The notes under the pieces are model-generated. The model made no database searches. It saw only the letters and a program-made list of their open reading frames with translations, and was not told the DNA's origin. A stretch of DNA of 64,000 nt from Azolla caroliniana (taxonomy: Eukaryota > Polypodiophyta): the NCBI GenBank assembly GCA_043228905.1, contig JBHGNT010000010.1:6696001-6760000 (forward strand), given 5' to 3'. The translations under genes were made by a program, and so were the position numbers. Of the stretch, positions 52,673 to 64,000 are shown piece after piece (position 1 is the stretch's first letter; each line of letters opens with the position of its first letter).

Positions 52673-54210
52673 ACAATATGTCTGACACGAGGACGTGGGA
52701 TATACCTATTCGTTACACTTGGGTATGTTGTAAAGAGATTGCAACTTGAAGAGTTATTTCCCTTGTTTTTACTTCTTCTTTTTCCTTCAAAGATTTTCTT
52801 CCGTAGTATTAACAAAAAAACACCCGAAGGCTACAACTTGAGCTTGTCTGCCCAAAGCTTACAATTTTATTTATTTATTTATTTCCAAAACAAAATATAC
52901 TTCTTATACCAAGCATCATATGCATGTGAATCATCACCATTACTCCCAATATGTAAGGAATAATTAAAATCCAACTCCCAAAGTGAGAGTTTCCCTTCCA
53001 TATCTCTCAAGAAAAAGCAGTAGGGTCAAAGCAAGCTACGATGTACCAAAAAGGTATTGTTTTTTGCCAAAAAAAACACGAGTACTATTAGTACTAAGTA
53101 ATTGTAGAATTTTATTTAAAAAATCGGAAAAAAATAAAATCTTTTTAGGGAGTGGGGTGGGGGTAGTACACATTGCATTAAAGTCAAGGAATGGGGGGGA
53201 AACGGTTGTTGCGTATTCAGGACTATTTTGGGGGTTATTTCCCCCTCACGTTTAATTTAGGACGCCACATTAAATGATTTTAGCACTTCTTCCTCACGTC
53301 TCCTCTTCCTCCTTCCAACCGAGCTCGTCTCAGATTCGAAATGTTTGCATCTTAGGTTTTCCTATCCCTATCATTTTGTTGTTTTCTGCGTCAATCGTCT
53401 TCCCCATCTTCTCCTTCCCTCGGTATGTCTCTTAGATTTCTGTTCAGTGGCTTTAGTGTTGATCAGAGCATGGTTTATGGTGTAGGTTATTTCAGAACAA
53501 TTTTTAGGTTTTAATATTTATAGTTTATCCTTTCGAATACAAAATTTAAGATTAATTTATGCTGAACAGATTAGTGTATCTTCTTCATCATCATCATGAT
53601 TATTATTGTCATTATCATCTCCATCTACTTCTTCATCATTACTATATTACGTTGTCGTGCCTTTCGGCGCCAGATCGTTGCGTGAGTCGGGTGGGAACCG
53701 CTGGGGTTTTGGACTAGGAAGAGGAGAGTTTTAAGGCTAATAAGAATATAAATATGTTGTAAGAAAGAGTTATAGCAAACTCGTGAATCCCACGAGTGTA
53801 TTGTATTAGATTAATCAATATGAATATAAGAATATAAACTTCGGTTGAAAGAGAATGATATAGAATTCTCGTGAATCCCACGAGTATAGTTTATTAATTG
53901 GTGTTTTTTAGAAACATATCCAGTTTCCAAATATTTTTCACACACAATTACATTGTGCTCCCCATCCTTATGTAGTGATGAGGAAGTCTTAGTAATCCAT
54001 GCTTTTTCTCTAACTATAGACCCCATGCTTTTCCTATAGATAGACTATATGCTTTATCTAAAGTGATCATGCTTTTTTCTAACTTGTGCGTTTTTTATCA
54101 TGCACGCTAGATGTGTATGTGTAGCTTTTTCTTTTGTTATGCGTTTTTCTAATGTTTATCCTAACGTGAATTTACCTTTCTATATGGGACATCTATGCTT
54201 TAACACTAAT
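52673..54210. other. AT-rich intergenic DNA with a duplicated hairpin
   Basis: No gene recognised. The only structured items are two copies of a 17-19-bp hairpin (53779-53797 and 53868-53884), listed separately, and a pyrimidine-rich block at 53280-53420 that could be a promoter or 5' leader but has no convincing frame after it. Confidence 0.45.
53779..53884. repeat. Duplicated inverted repeat CTCGTG-N5-CACGAG
   Basis: ACTCGTGAATCCCACGAGT (53779-53797) is a 7-bp stem with a 5-base loop; CTCGTGAATCCCACGAG recurs at 53868-53884, 88 bp away, in a similar AATATAAG context. The pair looks like a short duplication or two ends of a small element. Confidence 0.55.
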
Positions 54211-54282
54211 GAAATGCTAGTGTAATGGTAAGACATTACATTATTAACATGGAGGTGCAAGGTTCGAATCTTGCCCTATGCA
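54211..54282 (+). other. Stand-alone tRNA-like relic
   Basis: A-box-like TAGTGTAATGGTAAG (54218-54232) and B box GGTTCGAATC (54261-54270), the latter within a perfect GCAAG/CTTGC stem. TGGAGGTGCAAGGTTCGAATC is shared with the tRNA-like module in the G3 LTR. No LTR is visible around it, so it may be the remnant of one or a SINE head. Confidence 0.5.
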
Positions 54283-55650
54283 TGTTCCATTTATTTTGCT
54301 ATTTTCTTCTATTTCTTCATTTTTTATTGAATCTAATACTATATACGTTTTTCACGTAGTGTACAAAATACACTACGACAACGTTGATCATATTGTGTTT
54401 TGTATTTGATAGGGTGTATAAGGCAAATGATAGTTGTACACAATATGAGGGCTTGATCAAACCGATTAGATGGAGTTGTGAATTATAATAGTTTTTATAG
54501 ATCAAGGTAACTACAAATTAGAGAGGGAGACTCAAGAAATTAAGAAAAAAGGTAGAGAAGATGAGAAAGAGATAAGAATGTTATAATATTCCACTATCAA
54601 GTCAATACAAAGGGGATAAAGTCCAAATTGAACTAAAAAACCAAAGAACTTCTTACTTCCAATCACTCAAACCTACAAATGTCTTTCACTATTCTACCTT
54701 AATCTCTTTCTTCCTTCAACTATGCTTCCTTCTTCCCACTCCTAAGACTCTTCCTCTTATTACAAAGGTATCATTTCCCCCTTCCTTAGCCTCCTTCATC
54801 TCCATTGTTATCATCTTCTTTCCCCCCGCTTCCTCTCTTTTTCACGCTCTTTATTGAAGTTTTCATCTCCTATTTTTAGCTTCGACATAGTGATCTTCGC
54901 ATCGTCATATCTCCCTCATCGGAGCTCCACATTTAGAGATTTAAAAAGTTACTAATAGCCCTCTTTATGAGCTTTCTAACACATATTTATACAAGATATT
55001 TGGGTGATAAACGAAAGAGTTATGACCACTCCTTGTAGACTGTTTTTGGGTGGTCTACTTTTTCTCTTTTTACTTTTCTCTGTGTCTCTTACTTTTACTT
55101 TTGATTTCTTCTTAAGGTCTTGATTCGTGTTCTTAGCTTCCAAATGTGAATGCTCCATAACTTATATTCTTCTAATGTTCAATGGTTTGAAATCTAAAAA
55201 TACTTTCACAATATTATTTCCCGGTCTTAATGGAATCATAGTCTTCTACCAATTCTGTCATGCACATGTGGATATCCTCGACACTAATTTTCCAAAGTCA
55301 TGGTAACTTACTAAAAATGCTTTTGCATAGCTCTCATTCTCTTCCGGGCTCCCATAAAGTCTATGTTCGATTGTTCATTGTTCCTAGCCACAACACCTAA
55401 AACCTAAGTTTTATATTAGCCTAATGTTATGGTCAAACAAGTAATTTAAAGGGGTCTAGAAGAGATAACAACATAGAAATATGAAATTCAAAGTATCTGA
55501 TGAAAATGAAAAGTGATATGTTTTTTGTGATATTACTTCAGTTTTATGGTTTAGATTGTCTAAAGCCGTGGTTTTATGTTTTAGATTTGGTTCATTTTCT
55601 GTCATCCATTTCAAAATAGTCTAACTTAAATGTTGGTTTTCTTTCTTAAA
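54283..55650. other. Intergenic DNA, nothing recognised
   Basis: AT- and CT-rich sequence with short frames only; probably old repeat material. Confidence 0.45.
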
Positions 55651-55679
55651 AATTAATTGTTTTAAAAGAACAATTAATT
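55651..55679. repeat. Fold-back at the broken end of G4
   Basis: AATTAATTGTT and AACAATTAATT form a perfect 11-bp stem around a 7-base loop. Part of the right arm is G4 gag sequence, so the fold-back was probably made when the element was truncated. Confidence 0.6.
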
Positions 55680-56325
55680 GCTCCATCAATGCTTGATCAT
55701 CCCAGGGGATATCGGAGGCGAGTAGACAGAAACATGCAACGTAAGCGGAGGCTAGACGATCACCTTGACGTAATCGTGGGATTTTGTTGATTGCCGTCCT
55801 TATGCTATCAATATCTCCAAAACAGGCATTAAACTCGCTTATAAACTCCTCAAAATTATTTAGTAATGGAGATCTTTTCTCTTACAACGGAACGAGCCAT
55901 GTCAAAGCTGAGCCGCTCGGCAACGTGCCTACTAGACCCACTCATGATGCATCAGTGGGATATCGGGAAGGATGCATTTGAATGACTAATCGTACCTGAT
56001 TAAGGAATCCTCTAAACTGTGATCGCATTCCATCGAATTTCATAGGAAGGCCGATCTTGAGCTCTTTATGAATCCCTTGAGTACTTGGTCCTTGTTGTTG
56101 CAATGCTACAATGGTTTCTTCAAGTTGTTGCACGCGTAACGCTAGCTCCCCATGTTGTTGTTGCAAATCCACATGTTTTTGTTGCCTTTGCTGCTTTTCT
56201 AAAGAGAATTGTTGAAGATCCCCCAACAACCATTGATTTTCTTGTTCCAATGCGACAAACCTTTCTTTCAAGCATTGCAGCTCCGAGAAAACGGATTGAT
56301 ATTCTTGAGTGCTAACCGTTGCCAT
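55677..56325 (-). pseudogene. Ty3 element G4: gag N-terminal half
   Basis: ATG at 56325 gives MATVSTQEYQSVFSELQCL, nearly the GyA start. The Gln-rich coiled coil and capsid block (FDGMRSQFRGFLNQVRLVIQ) are clear. Stops occur at 55942 and in the next block, and the sequence ends at DIPWDDQALMEQ. The rest of the element is missing. Confidence 0.88.
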
Positions 56326-56388
56326 AGTATTGGAGGAAAGAGGGATTAGAGGATTAGTACGAAGGGAGGGAGGAGTAAGAATATAGAG

Positions 56389-56499
56389 AAATTCAGTTCA
56401 AACTGTCAGGAATAGTACTAAAGACAAAGAGGGAATTAGTACTAGAGGTAGAGGAGGATGAGTACGATGAGTAGTTAAGAGGAAAAGATGGTGTGGAAT

Positions 56500-56547
<48 letters not shown>

Positions 56548-56838
56548 GAGAGAGATGATGGCAATAGAAGATATATATTATAAGGAGAAAGATACAAGAA
56601 CAACTAGGAAACTTAAGACTGGTGTTGAACCGAATTGGTTCTCAATAATGCCATGTGCCTCTTTTTATAGTGTGCTTAGGAATATTCTTGACGTTTCTAC
56701 AATGTTCCAGAGAAATCTAGAATATACATGGATTTTCAAAGTGAAATAATAAATGAAAACAATATTTTTTATATTATAATGTACAGCGTAATGGTAGGGC
56801 CTCAACTCGTATGACACAAGGTCATGGGTTCAAATCCT
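56389..56838 (-). repeat. G4 5' LTR (truncated) and self-priming site
   Basis: LTR from 56404 (TGTCAGGAATAGTACTAAAG) to about 56838. Primer region on the minus strand TTTGAACTGAATTT (56402-56389). Predicted mRNA start AATTCGGTTCAA (56636-56625), 34 bases after the TATA T (56669). They pair at all but one position, which is a G-U wobble. tRNA-like module on the plus strand: A box 56786-56800, B box 56826-56837. A GA microsatellite (56504-56555) lies in the part downstream of the transcription start. Confidence 0.85.
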
Positions 56839-57270
56839 TTTTGAGAGAGCAGTAATGATCTTCCAAGTTTTACTGAGTATTGAAAGAATGGAACTTTTAT
56901 GATCTGTTCCCCCAAGGAATGTGACCAAACCCAATCCCCCGAATCCCATGTTAATCTTGCAACATGGTCTTTTGTGTACAACCACAACATATCACACATA
57001 TGAGCAATTGAAGGATAAGGATCAAGCATTCATTCCTTTCTAGTTTTAGCAACCACTCTCACTGGTGCACTTCGCAAGTGTTGTAGATAACTGCAATCAA
57101 AGGTATAAGGTTGTAATCTATGGTTGTCTAGGACCTAAAAATAAGAAGTTCACCCGTTAGGTGAAACACCCTTGACAGCCATCATCGTGTCATTTATGAA
57201 GCATCCAAACCATAGATGTTCCTACCTGGTTTGGAAGGTTGTAGAAAACGAAGAATATGTTGGTGATATG
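56839..57270. other. Intergenic DNA, nothing recognised
   Basis: No gene, repeat unit or RNA signal seen. Confidence 0.45.
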
Positions 57271-58780
57271 CTAGCAGTCATTATCTTGGCACCGTGAACA
57301 AATTTGTAAACGTGCAAGACAATCTTCTTGTGACATTTGCTGAAATTGAATCCAAGTTCTTACGGATGCAGCAGGCCCATTATCCAATTTACCCCAAGCA
57401 AGGCGAGTTCTCAGGCCCAACACTTTTCTTGCATTATCCCGAAATAGAGAATTGGCAAGAAGAGGCTGATTAAGTAGTGCATCCCACGTAAAAGGGTTGT
57501 CCTTAGGCAAGAATGATTTAATCACATCCCATGCCCTTATGATTCCTAGCAAAAATCTATTGGATGCAAGATCCCACCTTGGTGTTTGCACATCATTCAC
57601 GAACAACCAGTTTAAAGAGGTTGACCAAACGCCTCCCATCTTAGGACTTAACTGCATCAACTGATTTAGAAATATTTCTTTCCAAGCTTCTAATCCTCGC
57701 AGCAATCCTCTGATCAAAAACCTAGTTAAGAGGGCTCTTGACTGCATCAAAGGATCTATCAGACCCAACCCTCCATTGCTTTTAGGTTGAATTAACACAT
57801 TCCAAGCAACTTTGGCTATTGTTGGAGATCCATGCCCCTCCCCCCCAAAGGAAATTACGGATCAATCTTTGCACTTTCGTTATTGCAAATCTAGAACAGA
57901 TGTTATAAACCACATTGAAGCTAGCAATACTGAGTTTGTTACTCCCAATATAGTAGTTTACGCTCTCAAATCTATACCAACCATACATCCCAAATATCGA
58001 ATTGGTTCACCATGGTGAAGCCATCAAAAAGAAGGACTTGGATACCACACAAGGTGAGTTTCTTCACCCACCCAAAGTCCGACTAACTTATTCCAATTTA
58101 GTGATGCACTTGTCGCATTTGAGAAAACTTGCAAAGAAAATTGTACCCGACTTATTACCAATCTCCCCTTCAACATAGAGGGTCGTGTCATTTGCAAACT
58201 CAGCATCCAATACAATAGGTTGTGTAATAGGTAATGTTATGCCTTTTATACCAACCGAAGAAGATCTTAGGTAGGAGGACAAAGCTTCCCCAAACAAGAT
58301 AAAAAGAAAAGGGGCAAGAGGGCATCCTTGCCTAATAGGCTTGGAGATAGGAAATAGTGGCCCATATCCTCCAGCAAACAAAACAGAACTAGAAGCATGT
58401 TTGTATAGGGTGGAAACACCTTTTATCCATGCATCAGGAAAACCTAATCTTGACAGCACTACCTCAAGAAAGTCCCAATCTACTTTATCATAAGTCTTCT
58501 CGAAGTCAAGCAATAATAATACAAGTTGTTGTTTATTTTGTTGAGTTAATGCAACCATTTCCCAAAACAAAAAGATGTTATCAAAAATACTTCTATCTTG
58601 TAGAAAACTAGATTGTGTGTCATGAATAATACACGGCAACACCGATCGTAATCTAAGAGCAATGGTTTTTGCCACAATCTCATACACGTCGTTAAGCAAT
58701 GTTATTGGCCACCACTTGGCAACTTCACCACACTCGGCATCCGACTTAGGAATCATATGTGTATCTGACTTCACCTTTTT
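57271..58780 (-). pseudogene. LINE (L1-type) reverse-transcriptase remnant
   Basis: Right to left: MIPKSDAECGEVAKWWPITL (RT fingers), LLLLDFEKTYDKVDWDFLEV (catalytic Asp block), ISKPIRQGCPLAPFLFIL, and LDAEFANDTTLY at the position of the catalytic YADD box, where Asn replaces one Asp. After a frameshift comes VQRLIRNFLWGG, then PKSNGGLGLIDPLMQSRALL and a C-terminal domain ending CSRCQDNDC. No endonuclease domain is present upstream, so the copy is 5'-truncated, as usual for LINEs. It is inactive. Confidence 0.85.
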
Positions 58781-60131
58781 TTACTTATGTGTATCCTCCC
58801 TCTTGTAAGTTTCCATTTATAAGAAACACCCAAGTAGTTTCTCTACCAATATTCCCTTGAAATTTGTTACTTAAGAAAATGGAGACTTTTGGTCATGCTC
58901 ATTATGAGAAGAAAATCGTCATATTGCTTCATCGCATGAAGTGTGGTATGAGCATCCAAATAGGGCTTTCTATTACCATACCACGTTTGGTAGGGGATTA
59001 GCACTAGAGATTTTGAGAAACTTGAACATTAACTTGTGTTCTAGGGCACTTGGCATATGTTCACTAACTATTACCCTTGAAAATGACTTTTCTATGTCCT
59101 TAGATCATCTAGAGGGGTAAGACCAATCTATTGATAACTCCCATCCTCATCAAAAAAACAATTTGTTTTCACAATGAAGACTTGCATCTTAACTCTTCCA
59201 TGTGATGGTATTGGGTTGCCTTGATATTTTGTTGGTGGCAAATTGCTTACTCCTATAGCAAAAGATAAGTTTTCATAGGTTCGTGAAGTTTGGGTGTTTT
59301 GAAGGCTTCATATGTTCGAGAATCTTATTGCTCGGGATATGACCAAGTGAAATCAAGAGTTGACAAGTACAACTTGATCTCATGTTGTATCATTGTAGAA
59401 GTTAATTCTCAGTTGTTCTGCAACATGATGTATTCCCCTTATTCTTTATTCTTCATTCTTCACTCTTCACTCTTCAAGACATCCGGCGTCTTCATCCAAC
59501 ATTTAGATTTTGATTGCCAATCATTTGTACAATGGTTGCTTGAATGACCTTGTGGCATATTCTCTAACATTGAAAGTAAATATTTGTGAAAATGTAGAAG
59601 AAACTAGCTAATGACATTGTCATGTTAATAAAGCATCATCTCTATTTGATGCATTGAATTAGACTTAAACCTCCGAGGAATGACCAAGAATTGCTTAATG
59701 ACAAGAACAGGTCAATCATTGGACATTACACTTTCTGTCACTTGACAAATTCACCTATCGACATTAGCAAGTGAAGAAGCTCTTCATTACTAGAGCTTGG
59801 GATTTATATGCATCTTTATACTTTCCTAAGAATTGCAAATTGGGTTTTGGATGAGCCATCCTAATATTAGGAAAAATAAGAACAATCTAAATTTAGCCCC
59901 ATCATTCATGTAACAAAAGAAAAGAATTGCCCAATTTACCAATACATAATGAATTCCGAGTACATATCAATAAGTGAATGGCAATCTTTCTGATCATATT
60001 ATTTCACTTGCTTGTGCAAAAGAATACAAACACTACAAAAGTTTAGGTAGGCACTTACATAAGGTGCGATTGAATAACACCCACATTAAGATTAATAATA
60101 AAAACCATGAGAATCCACAACTACAAAATCC
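58781..60131. other. Intergenic DNA downstream of the synthetase gene
   Basis: AT-rich, no recognised gene. It should contain the 3' UTR and polyadenylation site of the minus-strand synthetase within the first few hundred bases left of 60132, but I cannot place the site. Confidence 0.5.
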
Positions 60132-61597
60132 TCAATGCTTCTCATATTTCAAGGGCTTAACAATCTCCCATGTGAAATCAGGGTCCTCTCTTCCGAAATG
60201 ACCATATGCTGCCGTCTTTTGATAGCGTTTGTTGCCTCCACGGCGCAAATCCAAACTAATGGCAATCATGCCAGGTCTGAAATCGAAGTTTTTCTTGATG
60301 ATTTCCAAGATCTCCGCATCCGGGATCGTCCCTGTCTTATAGGTATCCACAAACACTGAGAGGGGTTCAGGGACACCAATGGCATAGGATACCTAGAAGC
60401 ATCCAAAAAACATCTTAGAACATCAAGCTATGCACCACTATTATGAAATAGAGCTGAATTGCTTGTGGAGATTAAAGAAACCCAAGTCTTACACCATAAA
60501 CCCTAAGTTATGCTTGACACTTCTAAAGAGGCATAACTAAACCTAAACCTATAGACCTAACCCTAAGTTATGGCTAGATGAAAAGCAGCCAACCTAAAGC
60601 TTAATGCCAAATGAGGGGTAGCTAGTACTTAAAAATTCATATCGAGCTACAGTTTTGTAAAAGAAAAAATTCGGTTCTATACCTGAACAATGCAACGGCG
60701 CGCAAGACCTGCGGCAACCACACTCTTGGCAGCTTGCCGAACAATATAAGCACCACTCCTATCTACTTTTGTTGGGTCTTTACCAGAAAAAGCACCTCCA
60801 CCATGAGCACCCCATCCACCATAGGTATCAATAATTATCTTTCTTCCAGTGAGACCAGCATCACCATGGGGGCCACCAATAACAAACCTACCTGATGGGT
60901 TCAAATGGAAGATGGTCTTCTCATCAAGATATTTCTCAGGGATTACTGGTTTGATTACATGCTCCTTTAGATCAGATGCAATCTCATCGTTGGTCACCGT
61001 CTCGTCATGTTGGGTGGAGATGAGCACAGTATGAACTCTAAGAGGAACCATAGCTCCATTGTCATTCTTATACTCAACAGTGACTTGAGTTTTTCCATCA
61101 GGCCGGAGCCATGGGCAAGTCCCATTCTTTCGAACTTCAGTGAGCTTCGCTCCCACTTTAGTTGCTAAGACATGGCTAAGAGGCATGAGCTCTTCAGTCT
61201 CATCAGTAGCATAGCCAAACATGTGGCCTTGGTCGCCTGCCCCGATCTCCTCGGGCTTCTTGGTGAAATGCCCATGGACACCTTGGGCAATGTCCGGGCT
61301 TTGTTGCTCAATGTTCACCATGACCTTGCAATGGTCGGCATCAAGCCCAACATCATCCGATACAAACCCTATCTCTCGGCACGTGTCTCGCACTATCTTC
61401 TCATAGTCTACCTTTGCTTTGGTTGTGATCTCACCAAAGATCATTACCATGTTAGTCTTGGTGCATGTCTCACATGCAACTTTGCTTTCTGGATCTTGCT
61501 CTAGGCATGCATCTAGCACGGCATCGGAGACTTGATCACATAATTTGTCGGGATGGCCTTCATTCACAGACTCGGAGGTGAAGAGGAATGTGTCCAT
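60132..61597 (-). CDS. SAMS: S-adenosylmethionine synthetase (methionine adenosyltransferase)
   Basis: Makes S-adenosylmethionine from methionine and ATP, releasing phosphate and diphosphate; cytosolic and nuclear in plants; it supplies methyl groups and, in seed plants, ethylene. Two coding exons: 61597-60683 (305 codons) and 60392-60132, 391 residues in all, the usual plant length. The intron (60682-60393, 290 bp) has GT-AG ends and falls between Gln305 and Val306. Motifs: [13 protein letters not shown] (residues 14-26), [12 protein letters not shown] (119-130), [10 protein letters not shown] (244-253) and [16 protein letters not shown] (266-281). Both family signatures and the substrate-binding residues appear intact. 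The start [20 protein letters not shown] matches plant homologues. No frameshift or stop is present, so the gene is probably functional. It is the only conserved host gene in the window. Confidence 0.97.
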
Positions 61598-61636
61598 GAT
61601 TTGAGCCGAGCTTAGCCGAGAAATTTAATCTGTATC

Positions 61637-61725
61637 CTGCCAATGATAAACAGTAATCCAACATTACCACAACAGAAAATTATGACAACCAAATTGATAT
61701 GCTATAATCTACTGCATGACAGCTG

Positions 61726-61758
<33 letters not shown>

Positions 61759-62345
61759 TATAGATGTGTATATATTCCAAAACTGGTTTTCACAGTGCAT
61801 TCAAAGTTTTCTTAAGCATCAAGTATATTCCAAAACTGGTTAATACCAGCAATAGCTTCCTCATATACAAGCCTCTATATCAGAGCATGACCAGAACTGA
61901 GATTCCTGAGGAGATATAGATCTAAAACCACATAGAAATTAAGCATGTGTGGCTCAAAATCATACAGCAACAAGTATATATGACTTAAAACAGATCAGAT
62001 CTTATGATTCATCTCAGCTATGTATTTAAGCATGCATGAAGCGAAGCAACGGCATGACAGATGATGGACATTGCTATAGACACATCAAATCGGAGACCCC
62101 GTCAAGGAATTAGGGTATAGAACTGCAATCTAAGCATCTACGAGCCCAACAAACATGAAAATTATATGATGGGCACTTCAGTAAACAGATCAGGTGTGAC
62201 GATTAGGAGATTTCTGGGCCTTAACAGGAAAATTAATGCCTTAACAACTAGCGGGTGATGCTATTGAATAAACGCAATAGAAGTGAAAATCAGGTCAAAT
62301 TAAGGCATTTTGAGGCCAGATCAAAGACAGTAGCAAAACACTCAC
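61637..62345 (-). other. Predicted 5' UTR intron of the synthetase gene
   Basis: Donor AG|GTGAGTGTT at 62346/62345 and acceptor TTGGCAG|GATACAG at 61637/61636, both good plant splice sites. The 709-bp intron ends 39 bases before the ATG. Plant SAM synthetase genes commonly have such a leader intron, often needed for strong expression. A TATG microsatellite (61729-61762) lies inside. Confidence 0.75.
61729..61762. repeat. TATG microsatellite
   Basis: About seven TATG units within the leader intron. Confidence 0.9.
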
Positions 62346-62415
62346 CTAAAGGCTCTGACAAATTTCTGCACAGCAAGGAATGAGGCAAAAACTAGGGTAA
62401 AGCATGCCCTTTATA
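62346..62415 (-). promoter_or_regulatory. Core promoter and first exon of the synthetase gene
   Basis: On the minus strand CCCTTTTATAAAGGGCATGC contains TATAAA (62415-62410), placing transcription start near 62380-62385, followed by a short leader exon that ends at 62346. Confidence 0.7.
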
Positions 62416-63781
62416 AAAGGGCAAAGGCTATGTTTAGATCTACACAGCTCCTTGTGTGCTGTCGGACCATCAAACAGTCGAATCCTACAGAGGAGATTCC
62501 TCGGAAGCACGACCACAGATCTTGACTTTGGTGCCATGGCGTTCACACCTGTCGGTGATGGGCATTATACTCAATTCAGATCTAGAAGACACAACAGCCC
62601 CACCACCATGACCACCACAAGCTTTCCATTAATCCTTTGTGTCGGTCGTGATTCATAACTACCTCCCCTCCATCAATCGGTCTCTCGCCCACATCCAATC
62701 CAACACCAACTTGGCAGGTAAAGTGATTGATCGTAGGGCCCACTTCCTGTTCGTTCAATTCGCATCTGCTAAGATCATTAGCTTTTTGTCTTTTAACGAA
62801 TGTGGACCTCCGGAGACTTCAACTTCGCCAAATCTCGTCGCACAACACTTTCGAATCGTAGGGTAATGGCTTGTTCTGCTGTAAGGATCGAATCTGCTGA
62901 GATTATTAGCTTTGTTGTCTCCCCGACAGTAACGATTTCTTCAAAAAGGATTAATGTGGATCGCCAAGTTCTTTACCTTAACCAAACCTATTGGACAACG
63001 CTTTTTAAAATAGCTGGATAATGTCATGTTTGTTGTATGGGTCAAATGCTTTTAAGTACATGAGACTAGAATTGACTCCGTTGTTCCCATACTGATAAAA
63101 GCAACCATCTCTAAAAGAAATGAACTATGGGACATATCCAAACTAGTAAACATCATATTGTGCTCATTGTTAGGATCAAACTCTCCTAAGTACATGTGAC
63201 AATACTTGGCCTCGATATGAAAATAATTTGTTATGAATACAATAGACTAGGGATAATACATATAACCAATGTAATGTGACACCAAATTAGTATGAACTTG
63301 TTCAATGTTGAGCATGATTCAATGGAAACACTACAATCGTCTGCTTCATTCAACCATATGCTTCTTTGGCTCTAACCCATCAGCTTGCTAGAGGAGTGGA
63401 CCTATATAACAACATTGATCAACAATTACCTCGTACACTAGGATCATATGTTGTCAATAAGATCATTGTTTCGTAGTCTATGGGAGATTCGCAAGCTATG
63501 GACCAAATGCTACTTAGGGGCACTACAAACCTCTCAACACAAAATATACCATAACTTATATCAATCTCCGGTTACTTAGAAATCTGAAAATAGATATTGT
63601 TGCTTTAAAACAAAGTTCATTACTAATTTAGATTCATATATGTGTTGGGTATTTTTCACATTTCCAAAAGAGATACAACTACAAGAAAACAATATTTAAT
63701 CTATGACTCTAAAGACCTATTAGGTTCTTACTAAAATAGTTATCTTAGTTTTAGCCAATTCACATTGTTCCTCCTCTAGTT

Positions 63782-63818
<37 letters not shown>

Positions 63819-64000
63819 GGGAAACTAGTTGGAGTACATGTAATCAATCAAGTGTGGTTGTGGATCAATGCATATAGTATGGTAGTTATTGTTAGGTGTG
63901 AAAAAGTGATGACCACCGTCACAAATGCAATCAATGGAAACTCAAGTGCATTGATATGTTGTTGGTTAGGTTGATTGTAAGTGTAACAATTGTAAAGAGT
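62416..64000. other. Upstream region, no gene recognised
   Basis: Contains the distal promoter of the synthetase gene, then non-coding DNA. A degenerate direct duplication of about 128 bp starts at 62764 and 62892 (ATCTGCTAAGATCATTAGC / ATCTGCTGAGATTATTAGC). A CT microsatellite lies at 63784-63817. Confidence 0.55.
63784..63817. repeat. CT microsatellite
   Basis: Seventeen uninterrupted CT units. Confidence 0.95.

Overview
The window looks like nuclear DNA of a land plant. The only intact host gene is a plant-type S-adenosylmethionine synthetase on the minus strand at 60132-61597, with its 5' UTR intron and TATA box up to about 62415. Nearly everything else is LTR retrotransposon. The Ty3 lineages here are not those usual in flowering plants, and the synthetase has an intron inside its coding region. 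A non-seed vascular plant or bryophyte is therefore possible, but I cannot fix the lineage.

Region 1-23.5 kb is a five-member nest that can be unfolded by target-site duplications (TSDs). The outermost element is an old minus-strand Ty3 element, G0, split at codon level by a Ty1/copia element C1 (1929-23160, TSD ATTCT). C1 gag is split by a second copia, C2 (3033-20349, TSD CCACC). C2 in turn holds two young chromodomain-type Ty3 elements. GyA (3148-8793, minus, TSD GTGAG) lies in the C2 5' LTR. GyB (10194-15913, plus, TSD GTACG) lies in its protease.

Region 23.5-30.1 kb is a decayed copia, C3, in which about 300 bp of pol has been replaced by a 2.3-kb segment carrying an unrecognised coiled-coil, Gln-rich reading frame. 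Region 30.6-44.6 kb is a palindromic tandem repeat interrupted by copia C5 (31094-44574, TSD AATTA). C5 contains a Ty3 element G3 (33768-41840) whose polymerase resembles fungal MarY1-type elements more than usual plant ones. Region 45.3-50.4 kb is one copia (C4/C6) broken by an inversion that also inverted one of its TSDs. Region 50.4-60.1 kb is AT-rich sequence with a solo LTR, two LINE remnants, a truncated Ty3 element G4 and tRNA-like relics.

The most interesting signals are shared by several elements. (1) GyA, GyB, G0 and G4 lack a tRNA primer site. The sequence after their 5' LTR is complementary to the predicted first bases of their own mRNA, and the pairing co-varies between families, which suggests Tf1-like self-priming. 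(2) Most of their LTRs, and the unrelated G3 LTR, carry an antisense tRNA-like module with A and B boxes. (3) GyA and GyB have perfect heat-shock elements just upstream of the TATA box and a GTTAAAC slippery site at the gag-pol junction. (4) All copia families whose 3' end survives extend pol about 150-240 residues beyond RNase H, through the polypurine tract, to a stop codon formed by the first six bases of the 3' LTR.

Nearly all retroelement genes are broken. Many stops are TAG at CAG or CTGG sites and TGA at CGA sites, as expected from decay of methylated cytosine. Positions, TSDs and complementarities were read by eye; family assignments rest on motif recognition without database searches.
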